A program made the position numbers and the translations under genes. Positions 34,091-49,049 of a stretch of DNA of 64,000 nucleotides are shown in pieces. The notes beneath the pieces were generated by a model. The model saw nothing but the letters and a program-made list of their open reading frames with translations. It was not told the DNA's origin and made no database searches. The stretch covers positions 2,037,819 to 2,101,818 of the forward strand of contig NW_004450661.1 in the NCBI RefSeq assembly GCF_000321225.1, written 5' to 3'. The stretch comes from Odobenus rosmarus divergens. Its lineage: Eukaryota; Chordata; Mammalia; Carnivora; Odobenidae. The number at the start of each line of letters is the position of its first letter. Position 1 is the stretch's first letter.

Positions 34091-36309
34091 TGCTACTACA
34101 AGCCATGGATATGGCCTCTATTGTGGGTACTCTAGGGAAGCAAATTCCAGGCTACCTCGTGACTTTCAGCTGACAGCAGAGGAGTCACCTGCGTGAAAAT
34201 TAAACTGGTGTCCATCCACCTAATTCAAAACCACAGATTAGGACTGACGACCACAAATTAACAGGATGAGCAACGCACAGGGGTCCAATTTGCTTTCAGC
34301 ATCAGGGAAAGCCTGGAAGAGCCAGGAACAGTGAATCTAGGAGAACCTAGAGGGGAGCCCATCTGCCAAGGAGAGAGAAGCAGAGAGGCGACCTGCCGTT
34401 GGAGTCACTTCTGACCTTCACCCTCACTGTCCAGCCCTGCGCCCCTGGACCAGCGCCCTTTGCGGAGGCTTGTCCACGCCAGCCGCTCAAACTTCTCACC
34501 TGTCAGCTGTGTGCAGAGAGGAGTGGAAGTGACCGTGCCAGGGAACGATTCGGAAAGGGGGACTCGGGGACGAAAATGCACAGCTTGGTTCACTCTGGCT
34601 CCAGATTCTGTGATGAGGCAGCATGACCTGCCTGGGGAAAAGTGCTCAGGTCCAGAAGTCAGAAGCCTGAAGCTCAGCTTCACTGCCTGGACAGTGGGGC
34701 TCTTTCACCTCAGCTGCAATGCTGGGATAACAGTTGCCCAGGGGCCTCAAGGTTAGAGCTGGGATGGACCCATCTTGCAGGTGAGGCAAACAAAGTCCAG
34801 GGAGATGAAACGCTTGCACAAGTTTGCACAGCTGGGTGGCAGAGGGACTTGCCACAGAAGAATCAGAACAAAGATAACCTGTGTGAAACGTTGAGGATAG
34901 TTAAACACCCTCGCTAAAGGGAAGCTGTTGTCAAAACTATCCATCTTTCCACTCCTTGTTCCTGTTCTACTCTACAGGGAGCATCTCCTGTGAGAGTGGG
35001 CTCTTGGCAAGGGTCAGCTCTGTCAACACCACCAGCTGCTGTCCCAGGTTACAGAGCCAGGGATGGAAGGAAGCTCTTGGCCCCAGAACTGTGACCTGGG
35101 AGGGAGCCTAATTGGCTCCATTCGCCCCTGGGCACTTCCACACTCCAATGGCAGGAGGCAACAAGGCTTCCTGGGGAAAGGGAATATGTTTTGTGAATAA
35201 TAATTCCATCTTTAATCCATGAAGCTCACCAGGCCAGTAATCTGCTAAGCACTTGAGAAAAACTCATCTGGCTTTTACTTCAGCAGACCCATGGCAAGCT
35301 TCAGTTCACCCAGTTGCCAGACCTTTTGTCCTCTCACCAGCTTAACTAATGGGCAAACATATTCCCAAACAGCCTCCAAAACAGATTATGACCAACAGAC
35401 TGGAGAATGACGCAAATGTAGGCCATCTACATAAGTGAAACAAGTTGAGTCCAAAGGGCTCGTTTGTGTGACTTAAATCACAGAGGTGGGCGACATCCAC
35501 AGGACTGAATTCACAATTGCTGGCATTAGCAATTTAACCCAGTTCTTTCTTGATCCAAGCCTTGGGTGCATCTAGTCCTTTCACTTCAAGAGCCCCCACC
35601 CGACACCCACGCCCTAGCCCCCCCGACACACACACAGATGGCAAAGCCACCACCGCACATTCCTCTCTTCTTTGGTGGTCCCACTGGGACACAATTCCAT
35701 TGGCATAATTAGGAGGACACCAGAGAGGATTCAGCTCCATGTATTTTTTATGAAAAATGAGTCAAAATTTTTTTCCTCCCCACACTCTCCCAAAGAAAGG
35801 GACTAGAGCAGAGGGAGTTGCAATCTTAGATTAGCAACTCCACAACAGAGCATGGGCAAGAAAACAGCAGGCAGTGGATGGGAAACCATTAACTGGAATC
35901 TTCCCACCCAGCCATACCCAGGTTCGACAGCTGGGCCACCCTTCGTGGCTTCCCCAACCTCCTCTAAGCCCCACCAACCTTCCACTTCCACTAATATAAT
36001 GGTGCCTTTCAACAAAAGGCCTATGCCTGGAAAACCACGCTGGGTCTGTCCCTCCACGAGCATCCTCAACTGCCTATCTCATTACCAACACGGCTGCTCT
36101 GGGGGAAATGCAGAGGCCCACCTCCTTGTACACAGTGCCCAATGTCCCTACCACTACCAGGCCAAGAGCTGGGCCACAGACTTTGGAAGCTTCTTGGTCC
36201 GTTTTGACTCAACTGTGTCCATCAGCATCTTGTCCCTATTTTATCCACTCCGTCCCATGAAGAATAGAGAGGAGTCAGAAGGGGACTCATTATCGCCGTA
36301 GCCATATGA
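34091..36309. other. Unique intron
   Basis: No gene is called. A possible MIR-like piece is at about 34745-34850 ('gcaggtgaggcaaacaaagtcc'). Several 70-150-codon frames overlap on both strands and look like chance in GC-richer DNA. Confidence 0.4.
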
Positions 36310-36420
36310 TTTGCTGTGTCATCTCAAGTGAGTCACATTCCCCCTGCGTCTGTTCCCTTATTTGTGAGCTAAGAGGGTTGAACTGGATGACCTTCATGGT
36401 CCTCCTGGGCTCCGAACCCT
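36310..36420 (-). mobile_element. MIR-family fragment, antisense
   Basis: 'ctgtgtcatctcaagtgagtcac...tctgttcccttatttgtg...gaactggatgacc' follows an antisense MIR/MIR3-like element. Confidence 0.6.
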
Positions 36421-36589
36421 CATCCCATTCCACCTCCCTCCCAACCCCCGCTGCAGGTAGGAGCTCAAAGTGCTAGGCTTCTTGTTTTTATCATCAACTC
36501 CTGGAGGTAAGACGAATGCAGATGAGATTTTAGAACTCACCACACTCACTTTGCAGCTAGCAGGGAACTCAAACAATCCACTGCCCAAA

Positions 36590-36720
36590 TGCCCAAAGAC
36601 AGCATGATCCCCAAGGTATAGAGAAGAAAACTGATCCACAGAGGCTAAATGGCATGCACAAATGTCCTATCAGGTGATACCAAAGGGCCAGGAGCCAAAT
36701 CTTCAGTTCCCTGGCGCTGA
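36590..36720 (+). mobile_element. MIR fragment
   Basis: Sense MIR middle: 'agaagaaaactgatccacagaggctaaatggcatgc'. Short and diverged. Confidence 0.5.
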
Positions 36721-39484
<2,764 letters not shown>

Positions 39485-39539
39485 CTAGAGGAGGATGGGA
39501 GAATGGAAATGAACATTATAATACAAATAATTATAAGGA

Positions 39540-39700
39540 AACAATGACAAACTATTATTTGGCTTATTGTGAGCCAAGCATTGTACTAAGTACTTCCCAT
39601 ACACGTATTCTCACTTAATTCTAACTACAACCTTGTACCGTTAGCCAATTATTATTCCGTGTAACAAGGGAAAAACTGAGGCCCCAGAGAATTAAGCAAC
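39540..39700 (+). mobile_element. MIR
   Basis: Sense MIR: 'gagccaagcattgtactaagtac', 'ctcacttaattctaactacaacc' and 'aaaactgaggccccagagaattaag'. It lies 180 bp upstream of the exon on the transcript strand. Confidence 0.85.
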
Positions 39701-39701
39701 T

Positions 39702-40300
39702 TTACTCAACAAATATTTATTCTTCTGTGCCAGGAACTGTTCTAGACACTGGAAGGACAGCAAGGAAGGAAACAGCATGATGCCTGCTCTCGTGGAGCTT
39801 GGTCTAGTAAACGAATCCAGATAGTTTCAAATTGTGGGAAGAGCTAACTAAGAGGCAAGGGTGGGGACCAGGTGACTGGATAGAATGTGACATGAGGAGC
39901 AGGGAAGGGACAGCGTTTGAACTGAAACCTGAATGAATGACAACCAGAAACCAGCCATTCAAACTTGGAAGGGAAATTATCCGAGGCAGAGAGTGTAACT
40001 GGCGTAATGACCCCAGGGTGGGACAAGCTCAATGTTCTCAGGCAGAGAGAGAAGTCTGGCATGACTGAAGCCCACTGGATGGGGTGGGGGCGGGGGGAAG
40101 GATGTCAGATGTGATCAGAGGAGAAGTGGAAACCAGACCACGCAGGACCTAGTGAGCCATGAGGAGGGGTTGGACTTCATTCTCAGTATGTCCGAGCGTA
40201 ACTGGAGGGGTTTAACAAAAGAATATTAATCTGGTGCATGTTTTTAAAAGATTACCCTGGCTGTTGTGTAGATAATGAATTGAGGCAAATAATTAGAGGG
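39702..40300 (-). mobile_element. L2, antisense
   Basis: Antisense L2 3' end: 'caacaaatatttattctt...gccaggaactgttctagac', 'ctctcgtggagcttggtctagt', then 'gaggcagagagtgtaactgg' and 'ttaccctggctgttgtgtagataatg'. About 600 bp, old. Confidence 0.8.
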
Positions 40301-40464
40301 AAGAACAGAATCAAGGAACTTATTCTAACAGCCCGGAAAGAGATGAGAGGATGGGGAAAAGTAGTCCAATTTTTTGATATATTTTTGAAGTAAACCAGCT
40401 GATGACTTGCTCATGGCCAGAAAGTAAAGCAAAGGGAGCAATGAAAGGTACCCACTACTTTATC

Positions 40465-40615
40465 CCCAAACCCAGCATGGTGGCTGGCCCAGAGTCAGCA
40501 CTACGTGATGGTTTTTAAGTAGATGACTGAATGTCAAGGTCAGACAGCTAGCAAAAGATGGAACCAGATCCCCAACTAGGTCTAGCTGGATTAGAAATAC
40601 ATGCCGTTCCACATT
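40465..40615 (+). mobile_element. L2 tail plus MIR fragment
   Basis: 'ggtggctggcccagagtcagcac' looks like an L2 3' tip and 'gtcagacagctagcaaaagatgg' like the MIR core. Both are weak. Confidence 0.4.
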
Positions 40616-41179
40616 GAGGTTACATTTCCCTAAGGAACAGACTTTTAAGGACGCCAAAGGATGAAGTCCAGAGAAGCTTGGCTCCAAGAAAGTATCACAG
40701 ATGGGTTTCACCATCAGTAGTCAAAAGCAAAAAGCCACACTTTCAGAGGCCAGGCCAAGCTGAAAGGGACCCTCACCCCCAACCCTGAGCTGCTCCTCTG
40801 GGCCACTTACAGGTTCTTATAAATCTCTGGGTGAAACTTCCTCTTGTGTCCTTGGAACTTATTTTTCCCTCTAGAGGATATAAGGACCCCTCAGTGAATA
40901 ATCTGAAAATCCCTGTCTCCTCTATGGTTGGTCCCAGGCCTTAAAAGGTGAGTAAAAGAAAGCCAGAAATCCACCGAGTGCCCAATGTGCATCTTTGCAT
41001 ATGAGAACTGTTTCCACCCCTCCCACCCATGCACAGACCTCTCCTAGGCTTGGGTTTTTAATTTCTCTTCCCATGAAAAGAAATTTATACAAGTGTGATT
41101 AAAGAAGCTTGGGCCCTGAGATCTCAAGGCAGGAAAACGGACTGACTTAGAAGAATAAAGCCAAGAAAAGTAAACTGAA
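40616..41179. other. Unique intron
   Basis: No gene or named repeat is seen. Confidence 0.4.
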
Positions 41180-41834
41180 TGGGACTTCCACTTCCAGAAA
41201 GATAGAGTAGACACACTTTTCTCTATTCTTCCTCTAAGTACAACTAAATGCCTTGGATATTACATATAACACAAACTTAAGACTCTGAAAGGTGAAGGAG
41301 AAAAAGCAAACTGCCTAGGAATAACACAGTGTTATTTGTCCCTGGGTATTCTTTGTGCCTGAGACATTCCCAGACTTAAAGCTGAAGAAGCCAGGGACCT
41401 GGAATGACCCATAGGTGCAGACCAAAAAAGTCCCAACAAAAGCCCACTCTGTAGCAAAGGAACTGGGAAAGGGGCAGCCTCAAAAGACAGAAAACTTTCA
41501 GGTAATAACCACTCAACCACAGCTAAGCAGTACAGTAAAAGTCTTAGTCCCATTGCTACCCAGGCCAGCAAAGGCTACTAGGAAGCTAGATTTCCCCCGC
41601 CTCAAGGCTGCAGTAAAGCACCCAACCTCCTCTTCTTCCTCCTCCTCCCTATAGGCACTAGTGCTGGAAAAGGCCCAGTGGGGAGCCTGGACTTCCGTGT
41701 CCACCCAGCAGTAATGAAGCCACATCTGGCCACAAGGCAGGGAGGGATCAATATAAGCTCAACGGGCCACTGGAACTCTCTCGCTCACCCAGAGATAATA
41801 GGAGCGCCCCTCAGGTGTCAGTAGAGGCTGAGTT
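41180..41834 (+). mobile_element. Old L1M 5' UTR
   Basis: Sense old-L1 5' end: 'gacttccacttccagaaagatagagtagacac' and on to 'gttaaaaacctggactttta' on both sides of a SINE. It begins an old sense L1 that runs to 43.88 kb. Chance frames here are not genes. Confidence 0.6.
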
Positions 41835-41849
41835 AAAAACCTGGACTTT

Positions 41850-42053
41850 GGATGCCTGGGTGGCTCAGATGGTTAAGCGTCTGCCTTCGGCTCAGGTCAT
41901 GATCCCAGGGTCCTGGGATCGAGCCCCACATCGGGCTCCTGGCTCAGCGAGGAGCCTGCTTCTCCCTCTCCCTCTGCCTCTCGCCTGCTCATGCTCTCTC
42001 TCTCTCTCTGTATCTCTGCATCTCAGATGAATAAATAAAATCTTTAAAAAAAA
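41850..42053 (+). mobile_element. Can-SINE
   Basis: Sense, full-length SINE with poly-A. The 15-bp target duplication aaaaacctggacttt is perfect at 41835-41849 and 42054-42068. Confidence 0.95.
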
Positions 42054-42068
42054 AAAAACCTGGACTTT

Positions 42069-43882
42069 TACCCCAAAGTGGAGGAATGAGGGAATGCCTA
42101 CCCCTTCCTCTACCATACCTAGGTCAAAAGAAGGCACTTAAAACAAAAGGTTTAAAGAAGATCCAGAGCCTCATTACTTAATATCCAAAATGCCCAAGTT
42201 TCTACCAAAAATCGCTCATTATACCAAGAAACAGGTAAATCTCGAATGAAAAACAGTTAATAGATACCAACACCAAGATGACAGAGATGTCAGAAATATC
42301 TGATGAAGATTTTTAAACAGCAATCCGAAAAATGTTTAAACAGGCAATTATGGATATGCTTGAAACAAAATGGAAAAAAAAAAAATACAGTCTCAGAAAT
42401 AGCCAAGAAGTAGAAAGTCTCAGCAAAGGAAGAGAAGATATAAAGATGAACCAAATGTAAATTTTAGAACCAAAAATACAATAGCCAATTTAAGCATTTC
42501 AGTGGATAGGTTCAACAGCAGAATGGAGGAGACAGAGGAAACAGTAGAAATTACCCAGGCTGAACAACAGAGACAGAAAGGCATCTTACAGCACGACCAA
42601 AGGGTCAGTTCACCAAGACCTAGAAATCCTGACGTGTATACACCAGAGAGCTCTAAATACACGTGAAGCAAAACCTGATAGAACTGAAGGAGAGGCAGAC
42701 AAATCCCCACGGTCCTCTCTCAACCTCTGCTAGAACAACCTGACAGAAAATTAGCAAGGATGTAGCAGCACTCAACAACATCATCAACCAACAGGATTTA
42801 GTCGACATTTATAAAACACTTCCACCCACCAAGAGCAGAATGCTCTATTAGGAGGATGAAGTGACAAACTATGACTTGGAGAAGATATCTGCAAACCACA
42901 TATCCCACAAAGAAGTAGTATCTAGAATATATAATTCATAATATATAATCTCCAAACTCAATAATTAAAAAAAAAACACACATAATCCAATCAGAAAATG
43001 AGGAAAAGGCATGAAGGGACATTTCACCCAAGAGCATATACAGATGACACATAAGCCCGTGAAAAGATGCACAATATCATCGGTCATTAGGGAAATACAC
43101 ATTAAAATGACAAAGAGATTTCACTACACGCCTATCAGAATGGCTACAAGACAAAATAGTGACAACACCAAATGCTCATGACAATGCAGATAAACCAGAG
43201 CACTCATATATTGTTAGCGGACATATAAAATGGCACAGCCACCTCAGCAAAGAGTCTTGCAACCAAATATGCAACTACCACCTGACCCAGCAGTTACACT
43301 CCTGGGCATTTATCCCAGAAAAATGAAAACTTACATTCACGCAAAAACCTGTACATGAATGTTGACAGAGCTTTATTCATAAGAGCCAAAAACCGGAAAT
43401 AACCCAGATGTCCTTCAACAGGTAGATGGTTAAACACACTGTGGTACATCCACACCATGGAAAATACTCAGCAATAAAAAGGTACAGACTATTGATACAT
43501 ACAGCCAGCTGGATGAATCTCCAGAGACTGAATCAACAATCCCCAAAGATAATGTACTGCATGCTTCTAATCACATAAGATCTTTGAGATGACAAAATGG
43601 TACAAATAGAGAACAAATCAATGGTTGCCAGGGGCTTAAGGCGGGGGGGGGTGAGGGCCTGAAGGAAGTGGATGTAGCTATACAAAGGCAACATGAGGTA
43701 TTCTCATGATGATGGAATAGTCTGTATCTTGACCGGACCAATGTCAGTATCTTGGTTGGAATATTGTACTATAGTTTTGCAGGAAGCTACCAGCAGGGGA
43801 AACTGAGTAGAATCCATGGGATCTCTGCATTATTTCTTCCATGTGAACCTATAGTCATCTCAAAATAAGAAGTTTAGTTTTT
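42069..43882 (+). mobile_element. Old L1M, 5' region to 3' end with internal deletion
   Basis: Sense ORF1-like text ('gttcaacagcagaatggaggagacagagg', about 42500), a short endonuclease-like part ('tttagtcgacatttataaaac', about 42800), then the ORF2 C-terminus and 3' UTR ('gaaaagatgcacaatatcat', 'ccagatgtccttcaacaggtag', 'ctgtatcttgaccggacc'). Most of ORF2 is absent. Confidence 0.7.
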
Positions 43883-43889
43883 AAAAGTC

Positions 43890-44093
43890 AACGCCTGGGT
43901 GGCTCAGTCGGTTGAGCGTCTGCCTTCAGCTTGGGTCATGATCCCAGGGTCCTGGGACCGAGCCCTGCTTTGGACTCCCTGCTCGGTGGGGAGCCTGCTT
44001 CTCCCTCTCCCACTCCCCCTGCTTGTGCTCTCTCCTCTCCCTCTCACTCTCTGTCAAATGAATAAATAAAGTCTTTAAAAAATAAATTAAAAT
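43890..44093 (+). mobile_element. Can-SINE
   Basis: Sense SINE lacking the first few bases of the head. The short target duplication aaaagtcaa is at 43883-43891 and 44094-44102. Confidence 0.9.
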
Positions 44094-44102
44094 AAAAGTC
44101 AA

Positions 44103-44389
44103 TGAATATACATGAATTATAAGCCTTGTAAGGAAGGGGTCGTGGGCATTCAGTTAAGGGAAAGGCACGGGAAAGGGAGGTGAGTTACTTAGGGGTTTAT
44201 TGTATGTTTGCAAAATACAGTCTGGGTGATAAGACTATTTAGCCAGAACTCAAAAGAATCCACAAGTAAACAGCCACCTGCTGACCACACACCAAAGTCA
44301 CCTGGAGCTCCATGATTCTCGGTAACAAGCCTCAGGACGAAACACCTTTTTAGAGAAAAATGGCTGTTCCTGTGACAGTTTAGTATAAT
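44103..44389. other. Unique intron
   Basis: I see nothing that can be named here. Confidence 0.4.
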
Positions 44390-44403
44390 CCATAATTGTT
44401 TCT

Positions 44404-44592
44404 TTCTTTTTTTAAAAGATTTATTTTTTATTAGAGAGAGAATACAAGCAGGGACAGCAGCAGGCACAGGGAGAGGGAGAAGCAGACACCCTGCTCAGCA
44501 GGGAGCCTGATGCGGGGCTCAATCCCAGGACCCTGGGATCATGACCTGAGCTGAAGGCAGACGCTTAACAGTCTGAGCCACCCAGGCGCCCT
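44404..44592 (-). mobile_element. Can-SINE, antisense
   Basis: Minus-strand SINE. The 14-bp target duplication ccataattgtttct is perfect at 44390-44403 and 44593-44606. Confidence 0.94.
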
Positions 44593-44914
44593 CCATAATT
44601 GTTTCTAAGTGGATTCCCATGTCTTCCAGGACACTATTAAGTGCTGCTTGAATTGGGCCTGAGTCAACGGTGTCTTCCTACCTCCCCAAAACTGTCAAGT
44701 TGACCACAGACTCTCCCCCCACTGACATCCCACATCAGGTGTTCAAAGGAGACTGACAGAGGTGTGAAGCTAGACAGAGAGGGTTGCTGGGGACTTATAT
44801 TCAGTTTCTTTCTTCCCATCACTGAGATGCAGCCTTTTATACTGAAACCACAGGGTATCTGCATTCTGGGAGTAGACTTGGATGCTAGGACATTTGATCA
44901 GAATAAATGTGACA

Positions 44915-45114
44915 GGGCGCCTGGGTGGCTCAGTCATTAGGTGTCTGCCTTCGGCTCAGGTCATGATCCCAGGGTCCTGGGATCGAGCCCCGCATCCGGC
45001 TCCCTGCCCAGCGGGAAGCCTGCTTCTCCCTCTCCCACTCCTGCTGCTTGTGTTTCTGCTCTCGCTGTGTCTCTCTCTGTCAAATAAATAAATAAAATCT
45101 TAAAAAAAAAAAAA
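44915..45114 (+). mobile_element. Can-SINE, young-looking
   Basis: Sense SINE close to the common consensus with a pure A tail. The 14-bp target duplication gaataaatgtgaca is perfect at 44901-44914 and 45115-45128. Confidence 0.96.
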
Positions 45115-45166
45115 GAATAAATGTGACACATTGTCTTTCCAAATCTTTATGTTAAAGACTGCAAAT

Positions 45167-45360
45167 GGGGGCACCTGGGTGGCTCAGTGGGTTAAGCGTC
45201 TGCCTTTCGCTCAGGTCATGATCTCAGGGTCCTGGAATCAAGCCCCATGTTGGACTTCCCTGCTCAGTGGGGAGTCTGCTTCTCCCTCTCCCTCTGCCCC
45301 TCCTTCTTGCTTGTTCCCTCTCTCTCTAATAAATAAATTTTCAAAAATCTTTTTAAAAAG
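45167..45360 (+). mobile_element. Can-SINE
   Basis: Sense SINE about 50 bp downstream of the previous one, in the same orientation. The target duplication is imperfect (gactgcaaatg / ggctacaaatg). Confidence 0.9.
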
Positions 45361-46384
45361 GGCTACAAATGATTCCCAGAAGGCCTAGCTTTTGTAGTTT
45401 GACTTGAGATCCTATACATTTCGCTCTCATGTTAACTCTTTAGCAATTATCTATAGAAAATGGAAGGCAGAAATATCCATAGAGTTCTTCATTACAGATA
45501 ATCAATATTCTTAGGGAAAAATCTCTGATCAAAAGAATATTTTGCATCCAGTTAACTATCTGACTCCAATAGTCTTTTCAGAGCACAGTGACAGATGACT
45601 AGTTATGCATGTTGATCACAAAGATTCCTGTGAGACTGACCAACCTTCCTTCTCAGAAGTATGTGTGGGAAAGGATTCAGACCCGGACACCACTCTTAGG
45701 AGCTCCATGACTGTCATCCTCAGGAGAAAAAGCTTTCTCAGAGTCATTCAGAATAACATTATCTGGAAAGCGGTCAGTGTCCTTCAAAGGGAGGAAGTCT
45801 CCGGGTACAGAGTCAAAAGAGACGGGATGACAACCTTGTGTCCAGCCATAAGGAGCTTGCCTTATGTGAGCTATCCGTTGACACCTCAAAAGCTTTGCAG
45901 AGGAACAGCTTCACCAGACATGGAGCCACAATGACCTGGTGTGGTGGTCTCCAGGGCCACAGCGACCAGTCCTCTCCCCCAGCTCTTTTCTGCACTTGTC
46001 AGTGTGACATGTGCTTCTAATTCCTTCCACTTGATTAGTCTTGTACAAGTGGAAGCTTCCAAAGGTAGAAAGCTGGCAGCCCTTCTAAAATGCACTTCCG
46101 AGGGTGAGCTTGTGTCTGTCCTATGGGCCCAATCAGACCGGGAGTCCCCCAAATGCAGATACGACTTCACCAAGTGTAATGTTGCTAGTTTACCCTCTCC
46201 CTGTCCCCCCCGCCCCCCTGCCCACAACGCCTCTCCCAGGTTCTGCCCACAGGAAGTGCTCAATCCAGGCCATTATGGATTATTAAGAATGCTCATCTTG
46301 AAGACTGACTCTGGAGGGAAAAGAGAGTTAGGGCTTCTCCCCGAGATGAAGAATAGGGACGTCAGTCTGACTGTCACATTTCTC
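45361..46384. other. Unique intron
   Basis: No gene is called. Several overlapping frames of 60-148 codons on both strands (45605-46387) have no recognisable domains. Confidence 0.4.
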
Positions 46385-46560
46385 TAGCACTTTTACTTCC
46401 AAAGCCCTCTACTGTATTTTTGAATCCCCATAATCACCCTGTGGGGGAGTTCTACAGATGGGAAGACAGAGGCTCAGAGAGGCGAAGTGACTCAGCCTGA
46501 GTCATACCAGGCCTGAGTAAGCAGAGAGTTGGGAGCACAAGCCAGGCTGCCAGCTCCCAG
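46385..46560 (+). mobile_element. MIR
   Basis: Sense MIR: 'ccccataatcaccctgtgggggag', 'gacagaggctcagagaggcgaagtgac'. Confidence 0.75.
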
Positions 46561-46589
46561 GCTTCAAGTGTTTCCACGATCTATTTGTA

Positions 46590-46790
46590 CAGCCTGAAAT
46601 ACCGTTCATAGCACAGTGACATACATCATCACATCTCACACAACCTCAGGAGATGGAGAGATGAGTACTTTTCTTATTTTACAAACTGGGAAAGTAAGCT
46701 CAGAACATAAATGGCTTGCTCACAGTCACATTGCAGATAACCAAACAGGACCTTCAGGCTGAGCCCAGTTTCCTAATTCAACGCTTTTCT
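46590..46790 (+). mobile_element. MIR
   Basis: A second sense MIR directly after the first: 'cttattttacaaactgggaaagtaagc' and 'gcttgctcacagtcacattgc'. Confidence 0.7.
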
Positions 46791-47469
46791 TCTACTGCTT
46801 GACTCGTGAAAAACTACTGCTCTTCTGTAAGATCTCTGCGTGATGGCAACATGCCATCCTGTCATCGTATGAAGCCAGCTTCCAGTCAAAGGCAGCATCG
46901 CCCAGTGTGGACCTTCTCCAGGCCTTCCCAATTAAAGTTCCAAATGAGCCACACTGGCCAGAGCCTGTCTCCCTGAAATCACTACCCTGGTTCCCAAGCC
47001 ACACCTAGCTAGATTAAGAAAGAAGCAGGACCAAACTACCTTACCCGGAAACCCTTCTGGGTCAAGAGACAGTCACCATGCAAGCAATTTCTGCTGAAGG
47101 AGATCAGAGATGATAACATCTCACTCTAAGTTCTTAAGTGCTGCCCTCCACTACACCTCCCTCTTAGCTCATGGTTTCCCCTTGCAAAGCACTGAAAAAA
47201 GAGAACCAGAGAAAGGCTCCTGCATCTTCCAATGGTCAATGTCTACAAGTCGGCCTCCACCCTTACCCACCTACCTCCTTCTTGTTTCAACAGAGAAAGT
47301 GCCCAACTCCTGTCAAAGGCCAGTTCCTCCCATGCGCTCTGAACCTCACCCCTCTCCCCCACCTCAAGTTCTTTACACCCACCCCCTGCCATGATTCCCT
47401 CTCTTTTCATTCCATCAACCTCTTCTTGGACACAGGATCATTCTGTCAGCATCTTTAATATAATACATC
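46791..47469. other. Unique intron, pyrimidine-rich toward the right
   Basis: No gene is called. 47170-47460 is C/T-rich and could be the decayed upstream part of the L2 that follows. Confidence 0.4.
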
Positions 47470-48590
47470 AACCAACTCCCCTTTCTTGCTAAGCTCCTTC
47501 TGCTGTTCCCCTGTATAGAAAGACTTTTTGAAAAAGTAGTGTAAACACAGTGTCTCTACCTCTCCCCCTGCCATCATGCCCCACATACCCCAATCTGACT
47601 ATGGCCTCCTCTAGCTAATGAAATTGCTTTCCCAAGGTCACCAAGATGTCAGTGTTGCTAAATCCAGTGGGCTCTCCCATCCTGATCTAACTCACTCTCT
47701 TGGCAGCTTTCTACAGGTTTTTACACATCTTCTTCTTGAAACACTGCCCTTGCCACTCCCTTCTGCTGGGGTACCACAGAGGGGTGCACCTCGGATCTCC
47801 CTTCAGGAAACCCTTCAGAACTAACCCATCAGGGAGTTCTGTTGCTTCTACCACCAAAAGCATATAACTCAGGATCCATTCACTATTCTCCAACTTACTT
47901 CTACAAGTCCACCCAATGCCCCATCCCCTCCCACTATAGCATGGCGACAGCTTCCCAACCTCTCCCTACTTCCACGCTGGCCCTCTTCAAAGTCGTCTGC
48001 CATACAGCAACTTGTATTAGATCATGTCACCTCCCCAACCAAAACCCTCCAGCTCGTGACACTGAACTTCAAATAAGATCTACACTCGTGCTGTGACATG
48101 TGAGTCCCTATCTATCTTTCCAACCTCACCTAAGCCCTTCACCCCCTCACCAACCACTCCACCCCACTGGCTTTCTGCAAAAATACTGAAGTGCTGTTCC
48201 CACCCTAGAGCAGCTCACAATGCTCCTCCCCAACACGGACGGGTTCTTCCCAACCTCTGAGTCTAGGTGCGAGCGCCATCTCACAGAGGCCTTCCCTGAT
48301 CACCCTATCTGAAACAGACTCCCACCCCCACCACTACCCTTCCTCTATTACTTTCTATCACATCACCAGATTTATTCCTTTTCTAGCATTTATCAGCAAT
48401 CATAGTAATACCTTATCTATTTACTTGTTTGAGGATGGCTCTCCCACTGGACTATAAGCTCCATGAGGGCAGGGGGTTTGTCTTCTCACTCCCATATACT
48501 CAGTCCTTAACCCAGTGCCTGGCACACAGTAAGTGCTTAACAAAAGCCACCTGAATACATGAATGACTGCCTGACTGAATAAAATCAAAG
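47470..48590 (+). mobile_element. L2 with RT remnant and 3' end
   Basis: Sense L2 of more than 1.1 kb. 'tgaaaaagtagtgtaaacacagtgtc' and 'cccaaggtcaccaagatgtcagtg' are RT-domain text. 'tgtattagatcatgtcacctccc', 'cacagaggccttccctgatcacc', 'ctataagctccatgagggcaggg' and 'cctggcacacagtaagtgcttaac' are the 3' part. Part of the ORF is missing at about 47.8-47.95 kb. Confidence 0.85.
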
Positions 48591-48814
48591 GAGAGGCTAT
48601 AAAAGAAGACCTAAATAATAATATAATTCTAGACAAAAATATATCAAGAATGTTCTTAGAACACTACTGTAACCATGATAAAGACAATAGAAAATGTTAT
48701 ACCTTAAGACCTTATTCTAATTATATGTACAGTCATAAAGAAATAAAAATAAAAACCAAAGTCTACATATACCACTTAAGAGTATGAGTTTCCAGCAGAT
48801 GCCCTTCCCTAGAT
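48591..48814. other. Unique AT-rich intron
   Basis: I see nothing that can be named here. Confidence 0.4.
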
Positions 48815-49020
48815 ATTACAGTATTGGTTATCATTTGTTGAATGTTAACTCTATGCCCTGAGCTAGTAAGCCCTTTACATAGATGAATGTATTTAATACT
48901 CCTAATTCTATGAGGAACATACTATTATCATCCCTATTTTACACTGAAGAAACTGAAGCTCGGGGAATTAAAATAACTTGTCCAAGCCCAGAAAGGTTTT
49001 AAATGGTGCAGCCAGCGTTG
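48815..49020 (+). mobile_element. MIR
   Basis: Sense MIR, nearly full length: 'tgttaactctatgccctgagc', 'catccctattttacactgaag', 'actgaagctcggggaattaaaa'. Confidence 0.85.
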
Positions 49021-49049
49021 CTAACCTTGTCAAGTTTAATGCCAAGATC

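Noticed and set aside
44915..44990. tRNA gene in the SINE heads
   Set aside because: A- and B-box-like text exists in each Can-SINE head, but these are tRNA-derived SINE promoters, not tRNA genes; the cloverleaf is not intact.
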